A DNA stretch of 64,000 bases from Luteococcus sp052116585 (GCF_052116585.1 NZ_JBQKKT010000003.1:186001-250000), one strand, 5' to 3'. Numbered from the stretch's first letter, positions 8,868 through 17,842 are shown. Program-made: numbers and translations. The notes: generated by a model from the letters alone, not told the origin.

Positions 8868-10745
8868 TCACACCACCACCAGCTGCCGGGGAATCCCCGG
8901 CAGCTGCCGTTCGGCGCCCAGGAAGTGGTCGTCCTCCACATTCCACGAGTGGCCGCCGTCGGCGCCCTGACGCATCTGGACGAAGTTGAACGGGTCGGTG
9001 GCAATGATGGTGCCGCCCGCCGCGGTCACGGCCTGCAGGAAGCCGGTGTCCTCGGAGCGGTTCAGGGCGGGGAAGGACACCTGCCGGGCCACGTCGCGGG
9101 TGGTGGTGATCGTCGGCCCGGCCACCAGGTTGGATGGCCGCCAGGCCATGCCCTCTGAGGCCAGCACGGTCAGGTCACGCTGCGCCAGGTGCACCCAGCG
9201 CTCGTACTTGCCCACCACGTCGGCGCCAGTGATCCGCTGTGCTGCCAGCAGGTCTGACAGGTAGTGCTCAAAGTAGAGGTCGTCATCGTCCATCTTGGAG
9301 ACGATCGGGGCGTCGCTACGCTCCACCAGGGCGTTGAGCACCCGGCCCAGCGGCCAGTCATCCGGCGCGCTCAACGCCTGTAGGTCAACCCCCCGTTCGG
9401 CGGCGCGGTCACGGAAATCGGCGCCTACCTCGAATCCGTGGGCTCCCAGCAGCCACTGGATCTCAACGTCGCTCTGCCGGGCCACCTGTTCCAGCGCGTG
9501 GTCCAGTTGGTGGGGGCGCTTGGTCGACATCACCACGCTCACCTGGTTCGAGGGCGGCATCGCACCCGGCAGCCCCACGGCCTGCAAGACCTGGTCCACC
9601 CGGTGGGAGTAGGTGTGGGATCGCCACAGCTCCCGTTGCCCCAGGTGCACCAGGCGTCGCGCGGCGTCACGATCGTGCAGCAACTCGTCGATCACCAGGG
9701 TCGCCAGCGGTGTGGAATCCACCTGCGCAACACCGTCGCCCAGGAAGGCCCGGATCGCGGGCGTGGGGGTGGTCACCACCGGCGTTCCGCAGGCGGTGAT
9801 CTCCAGCAGGCGACGGGCGAACATCGTCTCCGAGTCGGTGACCGTGTTGACATTCAGGAAGACCTTGTAGGCGCGGTAGGCCGAGAGCATCTGGTCAAAG
9901 GAGAGGCTGCCCACCACCCGCTCTGCGTAGGGGGAGGGGAACTGGTAGCGCTCGTCGTCGCCCAGGAAACGGGAGAAGATCTCGAACCGGTTCTCGTCGT
10001 CCTCGGCCTCCAGCGCGGCGTCGAAAAGCAGCCGCATCTGGTCACGTCGCTCGGGGTACTTGTGGTTGAACCAGGTGCCGGCAAAGGCGATGCCGCGTTC
10101 GTGCTCGCCATGGAGGCGACGCACGGGATTGACGATGCGCTCCTGGACCGCGAAGGGCAGCACGTCCACCCGGTCATGACCCAGCGACTCCCGGTACCGG
10201 GGCACGCAACTGGCGTCGGTGGTGAGGACGTGGTCGAACAGGCGCGCCGAGTCGAGAAAGTCCTCGAAGTGCGTCGGGTCCTCCTTGTTCCAGAAGACCG
10301 TGGGAATGCCGCGCTCCCGGCAGGCCGCCACCAGTGCGCGGACCTCGTCGGTGGGGGCCTTGCTGCCGGTCAGCTGGTACTGCCACGTGTCGTGGTTGCC
10401 GTGCCAGGCGCTCTCGACGAAGAGCAGGTCAATCCCGTCCACCTGTTCACGCCACGTGGAGGGCTTCAACAGCACCGACTGCCACTCGTAGCCAAAGGCG
10501 GCCCGGGTGAAGTCGTCGGCAATCGTTCCCACGCGCAGGTCCCGACGAGGAGCGGACTTCGGCCACTGGAAGGGATGGAAGAGCATCGAGCCATCGTCGG
10601 CCCGGGTGAAGAGGTCACCCTTCCAGGTCACGACGGTGCCACGGCGTCGGCGCTTGAGGTGCTCTCGCAATTGGGGGAAACCCCCCTCGCGGAGGTGCCA
10701 CAGGGCCTTGCGGGCGGAGGCCAGCGGCCCGGTGGACGTGGTCAC
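8868..10745 (-). CDS. Two-domain glycosyltransferase (CgeB/YkvP-like plus GT2)
   Basis: 625 residues from a GTG at 10745 that overlaps the upstream ATPase stop in GTGA; the frame is open further upstream but only as a shadow of that gene. Residues 70-390 resemble the CgeB/YkvP family: GIPTVFWNKEDPTHFEDF, HVLTTDASCVPRYRE, GIAFAGTWFNHKYPERR and MFARRLLEITACGTPVVT, the last being the nucleotide-sugar end of a GT-B fold. Residues 400-625 are a GT2 domain (VSVVMSTKRP, then KMDDDDLYF with the acidic cluster at 486-489). It probably adds residues to the polymer exported by the adjacent TagGH-like transporter. Sugar specificity is unknown. Confidence 0.8.
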   Translation of the reverse strand: MTTSTGPLASARKALWHLREGGFPQLREHLKRRRRGTVVTWKGDLFTRADDGSMLFHPFQWPKSAPRRDLRVGTIADDFTRAAFGYEWQSVLLKPSTWREQVDGIDLLFVESAWHGNHDTWQYQLTGSKAPTDEVRALVAACRERGIPTVFWNKEDPTHFEDFLDSARLFDHVLTTDASCVPRYRESLGHDRVDVLPFAVQERIVNPVRRLHGEHERGIAFAGTWFNHKYPERRDQMRLLFDAALEAEDDENRFEIFSRFLGDDERYQFPSPYAERVVGSLSFDQMLSAYRAYKVFLNVNTVTDSETMFARRLLEITACGTPVVTTPTPAIRAFLGDGVAQVDSTPLATLVIDELLHDRDAARRLVHLGQRELWRSHTYSHRVDQVLQAVGLPGAMPPSNQVSVVMSTKRPHQLDHALEQVARQSDVEIQWLLGAHGFEVGADFRDRAAERGVDLQALSAPDDWPLGRVLNALVERSDAPIVSKMDDDDLYFEHYLSDLLAAQRITGADVVGKYERWVHLAQRDLTVLASEGMAWRPSNLVAGPTITTTRDVARQVSFPALNRSEDTGFLQAVTAAGGTIIATDPFNFVQMRQGADGGHSWNVEDDHFLGAERQLPGIPRQLVVV

Positions 10746-11614
10746 TGGTCCTCCATGGACGCCACCAGGAAGCCGTCGCGGGCCTGCTGCATCACCTTGT
10801 CCGCAACATCCTTCTCGTTCGACGCCATGTTCCACGCCCACCAGCGGTAGGTGCGGGCCACCGTCTTGGCGTCCCCGTCGGCGATGATCTCGCCCATGTG
10901 CAGCCAGATGGCCCGGGTGCACATGGTCTCGATGGTCTGGGCGGCATGCGAGACCAGGAAGATGGTGCCTGCCTGTTCCCGGATCCGCTCGATCGTCTCC
11001 TCCGAGCGTTTCGCGAAGGCGGCATCGCCGGTGCCCAGTGCCTCGTCGATCAACAGGATCTCGGGTTCGGCCGCTGCGGCAATGGCAAAGGTGAGGCGGG
11101 CGGACATGCCCGACGAGTAGGTGTTCATCGGCCGGTTGATGGCACTGCCAATTCCGGCCAGCTCCACCACGGCCGGCAGGCGCTCCTCGGCCTGCTCCGG
11201 TGTGAAGCCCAGTGCCAGCAGGCCCAGCATCACATTGCGTCGGCCGCTGAGCTGCTGCACCAATGCCGCCTGCACGCCCAGCAGGACGGGCGTGGCGGCG
11301 GCGCGAACCTGCCCGGAGGTCGGCTGCTGCACGCCGGCGATCACGCGCAGCAGGGTGCTCTTGCCGGAACCGTTGGAACCCAGGATGCCCAGGTGCTCGC
11401 CCTCGTAGACCGTGAAGGAGACCCCCTTGAGGGCTTCCACCGTCGCCCGCCGCCGGCCGGGGGCCACGAGCTCCAGCATCCGGCGGATTCGTTTGCGCGA
11501 CGGCTTGTCACTGCTCATCTCGGAGCGGTAGCGCACCACCACGTTGTCCACCACCACGGTGGGGAAGGGGCCAGGAGTCGTGTCCTGCCCAATGGCATCA
11601 GTCGGGGCGTCCAT
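10742..11614 (-). CDS. tagH: Polysaccharide/teichoic acid export ABC transporter ATP-binding protein
   Basis: 290 residues. Walker A GSNGSGKST (79-87), signature YSSGMSARL (166-174) and Walker B ILLIDEALGTGD (186-197) match the TagH/Wzt/RfbE group, whose signature lacks the canonical LSGGQ. It energises export of the lipid-linked glycan through the TagG-like permease encoded just upstream. It has no long C-terminal carbohydrate-binding domain, unlike many Wzt proteins. The start overlaps the permease end by 17 bp and its stop overlaps the next gene's GTG, so the four genes 15409-8868 form one translationally coupled operon. The symbol is by family; the cargo need not be a teichoic acid. Confidence 0.85.
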   Translation of the reverse strand: MDAPTDAIGQDTTPGPFPTVVVDNVVVRYRSEMSSDKPSRKRIRRMLELVAPGRRRATVEALKGVSFTVYEGEHLGILGSNGSGKSTLLRVIAGVQQPTSGQVRAAATPVLLGVQAALVQQLSGRRNVMLGLLALGFTPEQAEERLPAVVELAGIGSAINRPMNTYSSGMSARLTFAIAAAAEPEILLIDEALGTGDAAFAKRSEETIERIREQAGTIFLVSHAAQTIETMCTRAIWLHMGEIIADGDAKTVARTYRWWAWNMASNEKDVADKVMQQARDGFLVASMEDQ

Positions 11615-12488
11615 AGGTCACCTCCCCACGCCAGAACCAGACCAAACCGATCACCAGGGCGGCCACGGCCCACAGGGTCAGCTCGAACCACTGGCCCGGT
11701 GGTGGCACGACCTTGGTCAACAGCAACTGGCGGTAACCGTCGATCAGCAGGTACAGCGGATTGTTGCGCACCAGCATCGCCAACCAGGGGATGGCCTCGT
11801 AACGCTGGATGGAGAACATGACACCGGAGCCATACATCAGGAAGCGGAAGATGGTGGGCACCAACTTCTGGGCATCCGGAATGTCGGAGCACAGCCGGGC
11901 TGCCACAAAGGCGAAACCGGTGTTCATCATCACCTGCAGGGCAAAGAGCAGCGGGAAGAGCAGCGCCGACGGCCCCGGGGCGCCGACGAAGATGGTGGCC
12001 AGCACGAACAGCACCAGGATGTTGGGCACCGATTCGAGCAGGTTGCGCAGCACCGACGCGAGCACGAGTGACGCGCGGGGAAAGCTGAAGGCGCGGATCA
12101 AGCCGGAATTGGACTTGATGATGCCCGAGGCGCCATTCACATCACGGCTCGTAATGCCGAACATGAAGATGCCGATGAGCAGGAAAGCAGGGAAGTTCGG
12201 GATGTTCGACGCGAACAGGAAGCCGAAGACCACCAGGTAGACAGCCGCGTCCATCAGGGGGTTCAGCAGCAGCCACAGATTGCCCAGCAACATCCCCTTG
12301 TTCTGCGTGACCGCCAGACTCCAGGCGCGTTCGGTGATGAAGTGGCGACGCTCCCACAGCTGCCGCAGGTAGATCGCCAGTGGTGGGCGACCGCTGACCG
12401 GGCGCAGCTCGGGGGGATCTGCGGATCGGCGGGGCGGCTGGTGGGGGAGTCGAGGGGCGGTTTCGGCGGGTCGCCGAGCGCTGCTCAT
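11598..12488 (-). CDS. tagG: Polysaccharide/teichoic acid export ABC-2 permease
   Basis: 296 residues of the ABC-2 family that form the membrane channel for glycan export. A cytoplasmic N-terminus ends with LRQLWERRHFITERAWSL, followed by six hydrophobic helices, including AVYLVVFGFLFASNIPNFPAFLLI, LVLASVLRNLLESVPNILVLFVL and a final WFELTLWAVAALVIGLVWFW. The loop VNGASGIIKSNSGLIRAFSFPRASL is characteristic of Wzm/TagG proteins. The ATG overlaps the stop of the preceding glycosyltransferase in ATGA, and the ATPase subunit overlaps its 3' end. Confidence 0.87.
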   Translation of the reverse strand: MSSARRPAETAPRLPHQPPRRSADPPELRPVSGRPPLAIYLRQLWERRHFITERAWSLAVTQNKGMLLGNLWLLLNPLMDAAVYLVVFGFLFASNIPNFPAFLLIGIFMFGITSRDVNGASGIIKSNSGLIRAFSFPRASLVLASVLRNLLESVPNILVLFVLATIFVGAPGPSALLFPLLFALQVMMNTGFAFVAARLCSDIPDAQKLVPTIFRFLMYGSGVMFSIQRYEAIPWLAMLVRNNPLYLLIDGYRQLLLTKVVPPPGQWFELTLWAVAALVIGLVWFWRGEVTYGRPD

Positions 12489-15409
12489 CGGAGGGCCTCC
12501 AGAGATCGGTACAGGCGATCGTAACCATCAGCCGCCGCCTGCCAGGTGCGTTCGGCCGCCCACGCCCTCCCGCGTGTCGCACAATCGGCATACAGATCCG
12601 GGGTGTCGAGCAAGCTCGCGATGCCCTGCGCCAGCTGCCCGGGATCACCGGGCGCCACCAGTGGCGCGCCGCTGGGCTCCACCAGTTCTCGCAGTGCCGG
12701 CAGGTCGCTGGCGACGACGGGACGGCCCAGCGCCATGGCCTCCACGGGCTTCAGGGGCGTCACCACCCGGCAGACCGGCGTGTCCTGGCGGGGGATGCAG
12801 ACCACGTCCAGCGCCTCCACCCAGGTCAGTGCCGCCGCACGCCCCACGCGGCCGGGGAACTCGCACGCGTCGTAGATGCCCAGTTCCCGAGCCAGGGCCA
12901 TCAGCGACGGACGGCTGGTCCCGTCGCCCACCAGGGCACAGCGCACATCACGCCCCTGGCCACGCAGCTCTGCGACGGCCCGCAGCAGCGTCTCGAATCC
13001 CTCGTACTCCACCAGGGAACTCATCGCACCCACCCAGCGGGCGTCGGCGTCGAGCCCCAGCCGGGCTCGGGCCTGCCTGGGCGAACCGTCCCGCAGCAGG
13101 AGCTCCTGGTCCACCGCATTGGGCACCACCAGGATCTTGCCGGCGTCCACACCGCGTGCGGCCAGGTCATCCTTCTGCACCTGACTGAGCACCACCACGG
13201 CATCGGCCGCCCGGGCACAGGCTGTCTCGCGGTCGCGTTGCAGCCGCAGGAATTCGCTGCTGGCGGCCTCGGCCCGCACCGCCTCGGGACGCTTGGAGAG
13301 CCAGGTGAGCTCCAGCTGGCCACGCATCTCGTAGACCCAGGGAATGCCCCACGCCTCGGCGACGGCCTGGGTCACCAGCCCATTGGTGTAGTCGGTGGTG
13401 GTGTGCAGCACCGACGGGCGCACCGTGGCCACCAGCGCGGACAGGCGTCGCGCGTGTTCGGCCAGCCGGTCCTGCGCCAGCGGCGGCAAGGAGGGGGGAA
13501 TGATCCGGTGCACGGGAATGCCGTCCACCATCTCCACCCGGGCGGTGCCGATCCGGCCAATGGTCACCGGGTAGCCAATCCGGGTGGCCGCCTCCACCCG
13601 CCACCCGGAATCACGCTGCGCCTGCATGATGGCCTGGCTGCGCAGCGTGGAACCGGAACGGGTGTGCGGCAGGGAGTTGGTCAGCACGTGCAGCACCGAT
13701 TGCGGGCGGGGGCGCCACTGCGCCAGGTCTGCGGCCGGTGCAGACAGCCGGAAGTCGGGCTGCATCGTGGCCCGGGTGCTGCGCAGGCGGGCGGCCATGG
13801 CGGAGCCCGCGGGCAGCCCATCGATCGCGCCGCTCAGGTCGCCGGCGGCGACGCGCTCCCGCGCCCGGTCCTCGGCCTGTACCAGGTTCTGGGGCACCTG
13901 GGGCTGCAGGCCCCGAGCCTGGGCTGCGGCCGCGGCCACCCGGTCCAGCACCCGGTGGCTGCGTCGCTGGCCGGCCTCGGGCGCCCACCGGGCCACGGCC
14001 TCGTCCACCAGCGCCGGCTGGTCGGACAAATGGGCAGCCACCACCTGCACGGCGGCGGGCCCACGGCCCGTGGGCACCCGGCGCGCCAGGCCGGTGCGGC
14101 GGGCCAACTGCACGTAGAAGGTGGCGCTGTCCGATCCAAGATGGCCCAGGATCGTGTCGCCGGTCAGTCGGACGTCATCGGCCAGCGCCGTGACCCGCCC
14201 GGAACCGCGGACGGGGGAGCGGCGGGCGGCATCGCCAAAAGCCTTGATCGCGGCCGTCGCCTGACTGGCCAGATCCGCGTAGCCCGCCAGCCACTCCTGG
14301 CCGCCAACGCCCACCTGCAGACGCTCCCGATGCGCGGCGAGTTCGGTCCACAGCTGCGCCAGAGCCTCGGGATCGTCCTGGGGCACCACGTCACCGGCGC
14401 CCGTCTGGGCGACGATCCGGGCCGCTTCGCCGTCGATGCTGGCGCTGATGTGGCGGCCGCTGTGCAGCGCCTCGTAGAGCTTGCTGGGAACGGTCAGCCG
14501 CATGCCGTCCCAGTCGCGCAGCATCACCAGGACCGAATCGGCCCATTCGTAGTGGCAGTCCACCTCGTCGGCCCGCACCCGGGGCACGAACTCCACCGGA
14601 GCATCAAGCCGAGCCGCCAGATCACGCAGTGCCGCCTCATGCACGCCGCCGCCCACCAGTCGCAGCTGCACATCGACGCCTCGCTGCTGGGCCAGCGCCG
14701 CCGCCCGGACGGCCGTGGAGAGCTTCTGCGCCCGGCCAAAGCTGCCCAGGTAGACCACGTGGAGCGGCCCTTCCGTCCGCTGGGTGTGCGGCTGACGGGC
14801 GGGCCGCTGGGCAATGTTGCGGGCCAGCTCCACCGACGCGAATCCGCGCTGCAGCAGGTCATCGCGCAGGGCATCGCTGGTCACCACCACCGTGGCGGCC
14901 GCGCTCTCCATCCGCCACGCCAGGCAGGTCAGAGCGCGGGTCCACAGCGGGGCCCTCTGCGGCAGGGTGGGGGAGTCCTGGGTGCCGTCGTCGTCCCAGG
15001 TGGGGAAGTCCTGCAGGAGGTGCGGCCAGGCATCGCGCAGCTCCAGCACCAGCGGCGTCCTGCGCAGCCGTGAGACCAGCCAGCCCAGCGGCAGGGTGGA
15101 CAGGGCCGGCACGGTGGCCACCACCACGTCGGGGCGCGGCGTGGAGAGCGCCTGCACCAGCGACTGCACGGTGCCCAGCGCCTCATTGGCCACACGTCGG
15201 CGGATCCCCAGGCCGGGAACCAGCGAACGCACCTCGTGCACGCGCAGCGCGGGATTGTCGTGGGGGAGCCGTGGCTGGTTGCGCCACCGGGGGACGACCA
15301 CATCGAGCTCATGACCCTCGTCGACGATCGACTGGCCGAGCCAGCTCCAGCGCGCGGCATGCACGCCGGCCTCCGGGGGGAAGTGCTGCGTCAGCAACAG
15401 AATGCGAAT
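12485..15409 (-). CDS. Fused double family 4 glycosyltransferase, probable ATT start
   Basis: About 974 residues containing two complete GT-B transferases. Domain 1 (1-400) begins ILLLTQHFPPEAGVHAARW and has VYLGSFGRAQKLSTA and LTVPSKLYEALHSGRHI. Domain 2 (about 545-970) has VLHVLTNSLPHTRSGSTLRS, VVPNAVDQELL, FPGRVG and TPLKPVEAMALGRPVVASDLP. The E-x7-E-type nucleotide-sugar sites are recognisable in both. In frame, a TGA lies at 15421-15419 and no ATG, GTG or TTG follows until TTG 15397. GAGGAG sits 5 nt before an ATT at 15409, giving the usual I/M-R-I-L-L-L-T-Q-H start, so ATT is the best start. First gene of the four-gene exporter operon. Confidence 0.75.
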   Translation of the reverse strand: MRILLLTQHFPPEAGVHAARWSWLGQSIVDEGHELDVVVPRWRNQPRLPHDNPALRVHEVRSLVPGLGIRRRVANEALGTVQSLVQALSTPRPDVVVATVPALSTLPLGWLVSRLRRTPLVLELRDAWPHLLQDFPTWDDDGTQDSPTLPQRAPLWTRALTCLAWRMESAAATVVVTSDALRDDLLQRGFASVELARNIAQRPARQPHTQRTEGPLHVVYLGSFGRAQKLSTAVRAAALAQQRGVDVQLRLVGGGVHEAALRDLAARLDAPVEFVPRVRADEVDCHYEWADSVLVMLRDWDGMRLTVPSKLYEALHSGRHISASIDGEAARIVAQTGAGDVVPQDDPEALAQLWTELAAHRERLQVGVGGQEWLAGYADLASQATAAIKAFGDAARRSPVRGSGRVTALADDVRLTGDTILGHLGSDSATFYVQLARRTGLARRVPTGRGPAAVQVVAAHLSDQPALVDEAVARWAPEAGQRRSHRVLDRVAAAAAQARGLQPQVPQNLVQAEDRARERVAAGDLSGAIDGLPAGSAMAARLRSTRATMQPDFRLSAPAADLAQWRPRPQSVLHVLTNSLPHTRSGSTLRSQAIMQAQRDSGWRVEAATRIGYPVTIGRIGTARVEMVDGIPVHRIIPPSLPPLAQDRLAEHARRLSALVATVRPSVLHTTTDYTNGLVTQAVAEAWGIPWVYEMRGQLELTWLSKRPEAVRAEAASSEFLRLQRDRETACARAADAVVVLSQVQKDDLAARGVDAGKILVVPNAVDQELLLRDGSPRQARARLGLDADARWVGAMSSLVEYEGFETLLRAVAELRGQGRDVRCALVGDGTSRPSLMALARELGIYDACEFPGRVGRAAALTWVEALDVVCIPRQDTPVCRVVTPLKPVEAMALGRPVVASDLPALRELVEPSGAPLVAPGDPGQLAQGIASLLDTPDLYADCATRGRAWAAERTWQAAADGYDRLYRSLEALR

Positions 15410-15571
15410 GGTGGCTCCTCACCGCACCGTGCGAGCCAACCCCCTTGCCGTCTCCCGAACGGCCCGTGGGCGTCACGCGACAAACATCCCCCGACGTCTT
15501 CTCGCAATGATAGCCTGCATACCGAGATTTCGGGGGCTCGTCATTGTCATCGCTGGACTTCTAGGAGAGTC
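15410..15571. promoter_or_regulatory. Divergent intergenic region, glycosyltransferase operon and wecC-like gene
   Basis: This 162-bp stretch separates two divergent operons. Minus-strand TATCAT (15514-15509) and plus-strand TAGCCT (15511-15516) are possible -10 boxes, but neither has a good -35 at the right distance. The wecC-like gene has AGGAGA at 15563-15568 before its GTG. No hairpin or repeat was seen. Confidence 0.3.
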
Positions 15572-16789
15572 GTGGACAACAAGGTCGCCGTCATTGGGCT
15601 GGGCTACATCGGTCTGCCCACCGCCGCAGTACTTGCTCGTGCAGGTCTGGACGTGGTGGGAGTTGACGTCAGCGACAAGCATGTTGACGCGGTCAACCGC
15701 GGGGAGCTGCCCTTCGTCGAGGAAGGGCTGGGCGAGGTCGTCGCGGAGGTGGTCAAGGCCGGCAAGCTGACCGCCACCAAGGAGACCCCCAAGGCCGACG
15801 TCTACATCATCGCCGTGCCCACCCCCTTCGCCGACGGCCACAAGGCCGACCTCAGCTACATCGACGCCGCCACCGCCGCCATGGCCCCCCAGCTGGAGGG
15901 TGACGAGCTGGTGATCCTGGAGTCCACCTCCCCGCCCGGCACCACCGAGCACGTCCGCGACGTCCTGCTCTCCCTGCGCCCCGAGCTGACCGAGGTGGAG
16001 TTCGCCCACTGCCCCGAGCGTGTACTGCCCGGCCGCATCATGGTGGAGATGGTCACCAATGACCGCATCGTCGGCGGCCTCACTCCGCATGCGGCGCAGC
16101 GCGCCTGCGACCTCTACGCCACCTTCTGCCAGGGTGAGCTGCACCAGACCGACGCCGTCACCGCAGAGATGGCCAAGCTCACGGAGAATGCCTTCCGCGA
16201 CGTCAACATCGCCTTCGCCAACGAACTCAGCCTGATCAGCGACCGCCTCGGGGTCGACGTGTGGGAACTGATCGAGCTGGCCAACAAGCACCCCCGCGTC
16301 AACATCCTGCAGCCCGGCCCGGGCGTCGGCGGCCACTGCATCGCCGTGGACCCCTGGTTCATCGTCTCCAGCACCCCGGAGGAGGCCAAGCTGATCCGCC
16401 AGGCTCGCGAGGTCAACGACGGCAAGCCCAGCTGGGTTGTGGAGCAGGTGCGCAAGGCCGTGGGCTCGCGGTCCGATGCCACCATCGCCTGCCTGGGTCT
16501 GGCCTTCAAGGCCGACATCGACGACCTGCGCGAGTCGCCGTCGGTGCAGATCGTGGAGACCATCGCCAAGGAACTCGGCGACGTCACCGTGCTGGCCGTG
16601 GAGCCGCATGTTGACACGCTGCCCCAGCAGCTGGCCGGCCGTGGCGTGCGGCTGGCCGAGCTGGACGAGGCCCTGGAGGCCGCCGACATCGTGCTGCTGC
16701 TGGTGGACCACACCGCCTTCAAGCAGCTGGACCCGGCCCGTCTGGAGGGCCGCACCGTCATCGACACCAAGGGACTGTGGCGCGCCTGA
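15572..16789 (+). CDS. wecC: UDP-sugar 6-dehydrogenase (UDP-N-acetyl-D-mannosaminuronate dehydrogenase type)
   Basis: 405 residues that oxidise C6 of a UDP-hexose, most likely UDP-N-acetylmannosamine, to a uronic acid with two NAD+. The start is GTG 15572 with AGGAGA 3 nt upstream; the frame is open for another 112 codons but has no better start. The N-terminal Rossmann motif is VAVIGLGYIGLPTA. The catalytic Cys lies in GPGVGGHCIAVDPWF, with supporting ESTSPPGTTEHV and KLTENAFRDVNIAFANEL. ACLGLAFKADIDDLRESPS opens the C-terminal UDP-binding domain. It implies that the polymer of this locus contains an acidic sugar. WecC and GDP-mannose/UDP-glucose dehydrogenases are close relatives, so the exact substrate is inferred. 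Confidence 0.85.
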   Translation: MDNKVAVIGLGYIGLPTAAVLARAGLDVVGVDVSDKHVDAVNRGELPFVEEGLGEVVAEVVKAGKLTATKETPKADVYIIAVPTPFADGHKADLSYIDAATAAMAPQLEGDELVILESTSPPGTTEHVRDVLLSLRPELTEVEFAHCPERVLPGRIMVEMVTNDRIVGGLTPHAAQRACDLYATFCQGELHQTDAVTAEMAKLTENAFRDVNIAFANELSLISDRLGVDVWELIELANKHPRVNILQPGPGVGGHCIAVDPWFIVSSTPEEAKLIRQAREVNDGKPSWVVEQVRKAVGSRSDATIACLGLAFKADIDDLRESPSVQIVETIAKELGDVTVLAVEPHVDTLPQQLAGRGVRLAELDEALEAADIVLLLVDHTAFKQLDPARLEGRTVIDTKGLWRA

Positions 16790-16847
16790 CGCGCCACGCC
16801 GCCGCGTCGTTCCCCGCGGTTGAGAAACAGTCAGCGGAGGAGAACTG

Positions 16848-17690
16848 ATGCGACGCCTCGCCAGGCCCCATGTGCTGCTGGCCGCCCTGCTCGTCTACCT
16901 GCTGGTGGGCGGCTGGGTGGCCGGCAGCTGGTTCCTGTACTTCTTCGGCGGCTTGGCGACGCTGGTCTGGGCCGCCGTGGTGTGGATCGGCCGCGGGAAG
17001 CGACGCCAGCGCCGCGGTGCCGCGCTGGGCCTGGTGGGGCTGGGGCTGTGCAGCGCCGGCTACCTGGCCGGGGTGCACCCCGGGATGATGTCGTCGTGGG
17101 TCAATCCGCCCGTGCAGGCGGAGCCGGCGCCGGAGATCAGCCCATCCAGCAGCCACTCCGTGACGCCGTCGGCCACCCCCACGGCCAGCCCGTCGCCCAC
17201 ACCGAGCAGGAGCCGGATCTCCATGCCGGTCCCGGCGCCCGCCACCGCCACCTGGGTGCCGCCCGTGGTGAGCGCCTCCACCCAGCCTGCCTGGACCCCG
17301 GAGCCCGAGGCCGTCCCCGAGCCCGTGCGTACCACCAGAGCCCCGGAAGCACCCGTCAATCAGGGTCCAGTGGTGCGCGTGCCCACCCAGCCCAGGCCGA
17401 GCGTCGTCGAGTTCGGCAACGGCACCAACAGCAACGGCAGCGGGGGCACCACCAGTGCCCCGGCCACGGCGCCCACCGCCACATCGCCCACCACCACATC
17501 GCCCACCACCAGGGCCCAGGACCCGGCCCCCACCGTTCCCAGTGACACGCAACCGGGCACCGCCCCCGCGCCGGACCGCGTGACCACCCGGCCCAGCGGG
17601 GGAGCGTCGCGACGGATCGCCAGCCCGGCGGCGGATGGCCAGATCGCCGGGCAGGCAGCCGCCAGCCCCACGTCCGGACCGATCGGCTGA
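16848..17690 (+). CDS. Membrane protein with Pro/Thr/Ser-rich extracellular tail
   Basis: 280 residues, no recognised family. ATG 16848 is preceded by GGAGGAGAACTG. Two or three N-terminal helices (LLAALLVYLLVGGWVAGSWF, GGLATLVWAAVVWI, LGLVGLGLCSAGYLAGV) are followed from about residue 85 by a low-complexity tail of Pro, Thr, Ser and Ala with runs such as TPTASPSPTPS and TAPTATSPTTTSPTT. Such tails span or bind the wall and may be O-glycosylated. It follows wecC by 58 bp and may be co-transcribed with it, and it is the last gene before the rpoB promoter. The nucleotide sequence of the tail contains short repeats and may vary in length between strains. Confidence 0.65.
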   Translation: MRRLARPHVLLAALLVYLLVGGWVAGSWFLYFFGGLATLVWAAVVWIGRGKRRQRRGAALGLVGLGLCSAGYLAGVHPGMMSSWVNPPVQAEPAPEISPSSSHSVTPSATPTASPSPTPSRSRISMPVPAPATATWVPPVVSASTQPAWTPEPEAVPEPVRTTRAPEAPVNQGPVVRVPTQPRPSVVEFGNGTNSNGSGGTTSAPATAPTATSPTTTSPTTRAQDPAPTVPSDTQPGTAPAPDRVTTRPSGGASRRIASPAADGQIAGQAAASPTSGPIG

Positions 17691-17707
17691 CCTTGGGGCG
17701 CGCTCCT

Positions 17708-17735
17708 TTGCCTGTGCGCCCCCGACCGCTACAGT
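17708..17735 (+). promoter_or_regulatory. Possible upstream rpoB promoter P1
   Basis: TTGCCT (17708-17713), 16 bp, TACAGT (17730-17735). Both hexamers fit actinobacterial housekeeping sigma factor sites; transcription would start near 17742, giving a leader of nearly 200 nt before rpoB. Confidence 0.5.
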
Positions 17736-17813
17736 GGAGCCAACTCGGGCAGGACGAGCCGCAAGGACGCGGCATCGGACGTGATGGGGCCGGAGCGGTG
17801 CTGTGCGCAGATG

Positions 17814-17842
17814 TTGATTTCCTGACGCCCATGCAGTAGTGT
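17814..17842 (+). promoter_or_regulatory. Likely main rpoB promoter P2
   Basis: TTGATT (17814-17819), 17 bp, TAGTGT (17837-17842), immediately followed by a T-rich segment. Transcription should begin near 17849, leaving about 90 nt of leader before the TTG start of rpoB. Confidence 0.65.
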
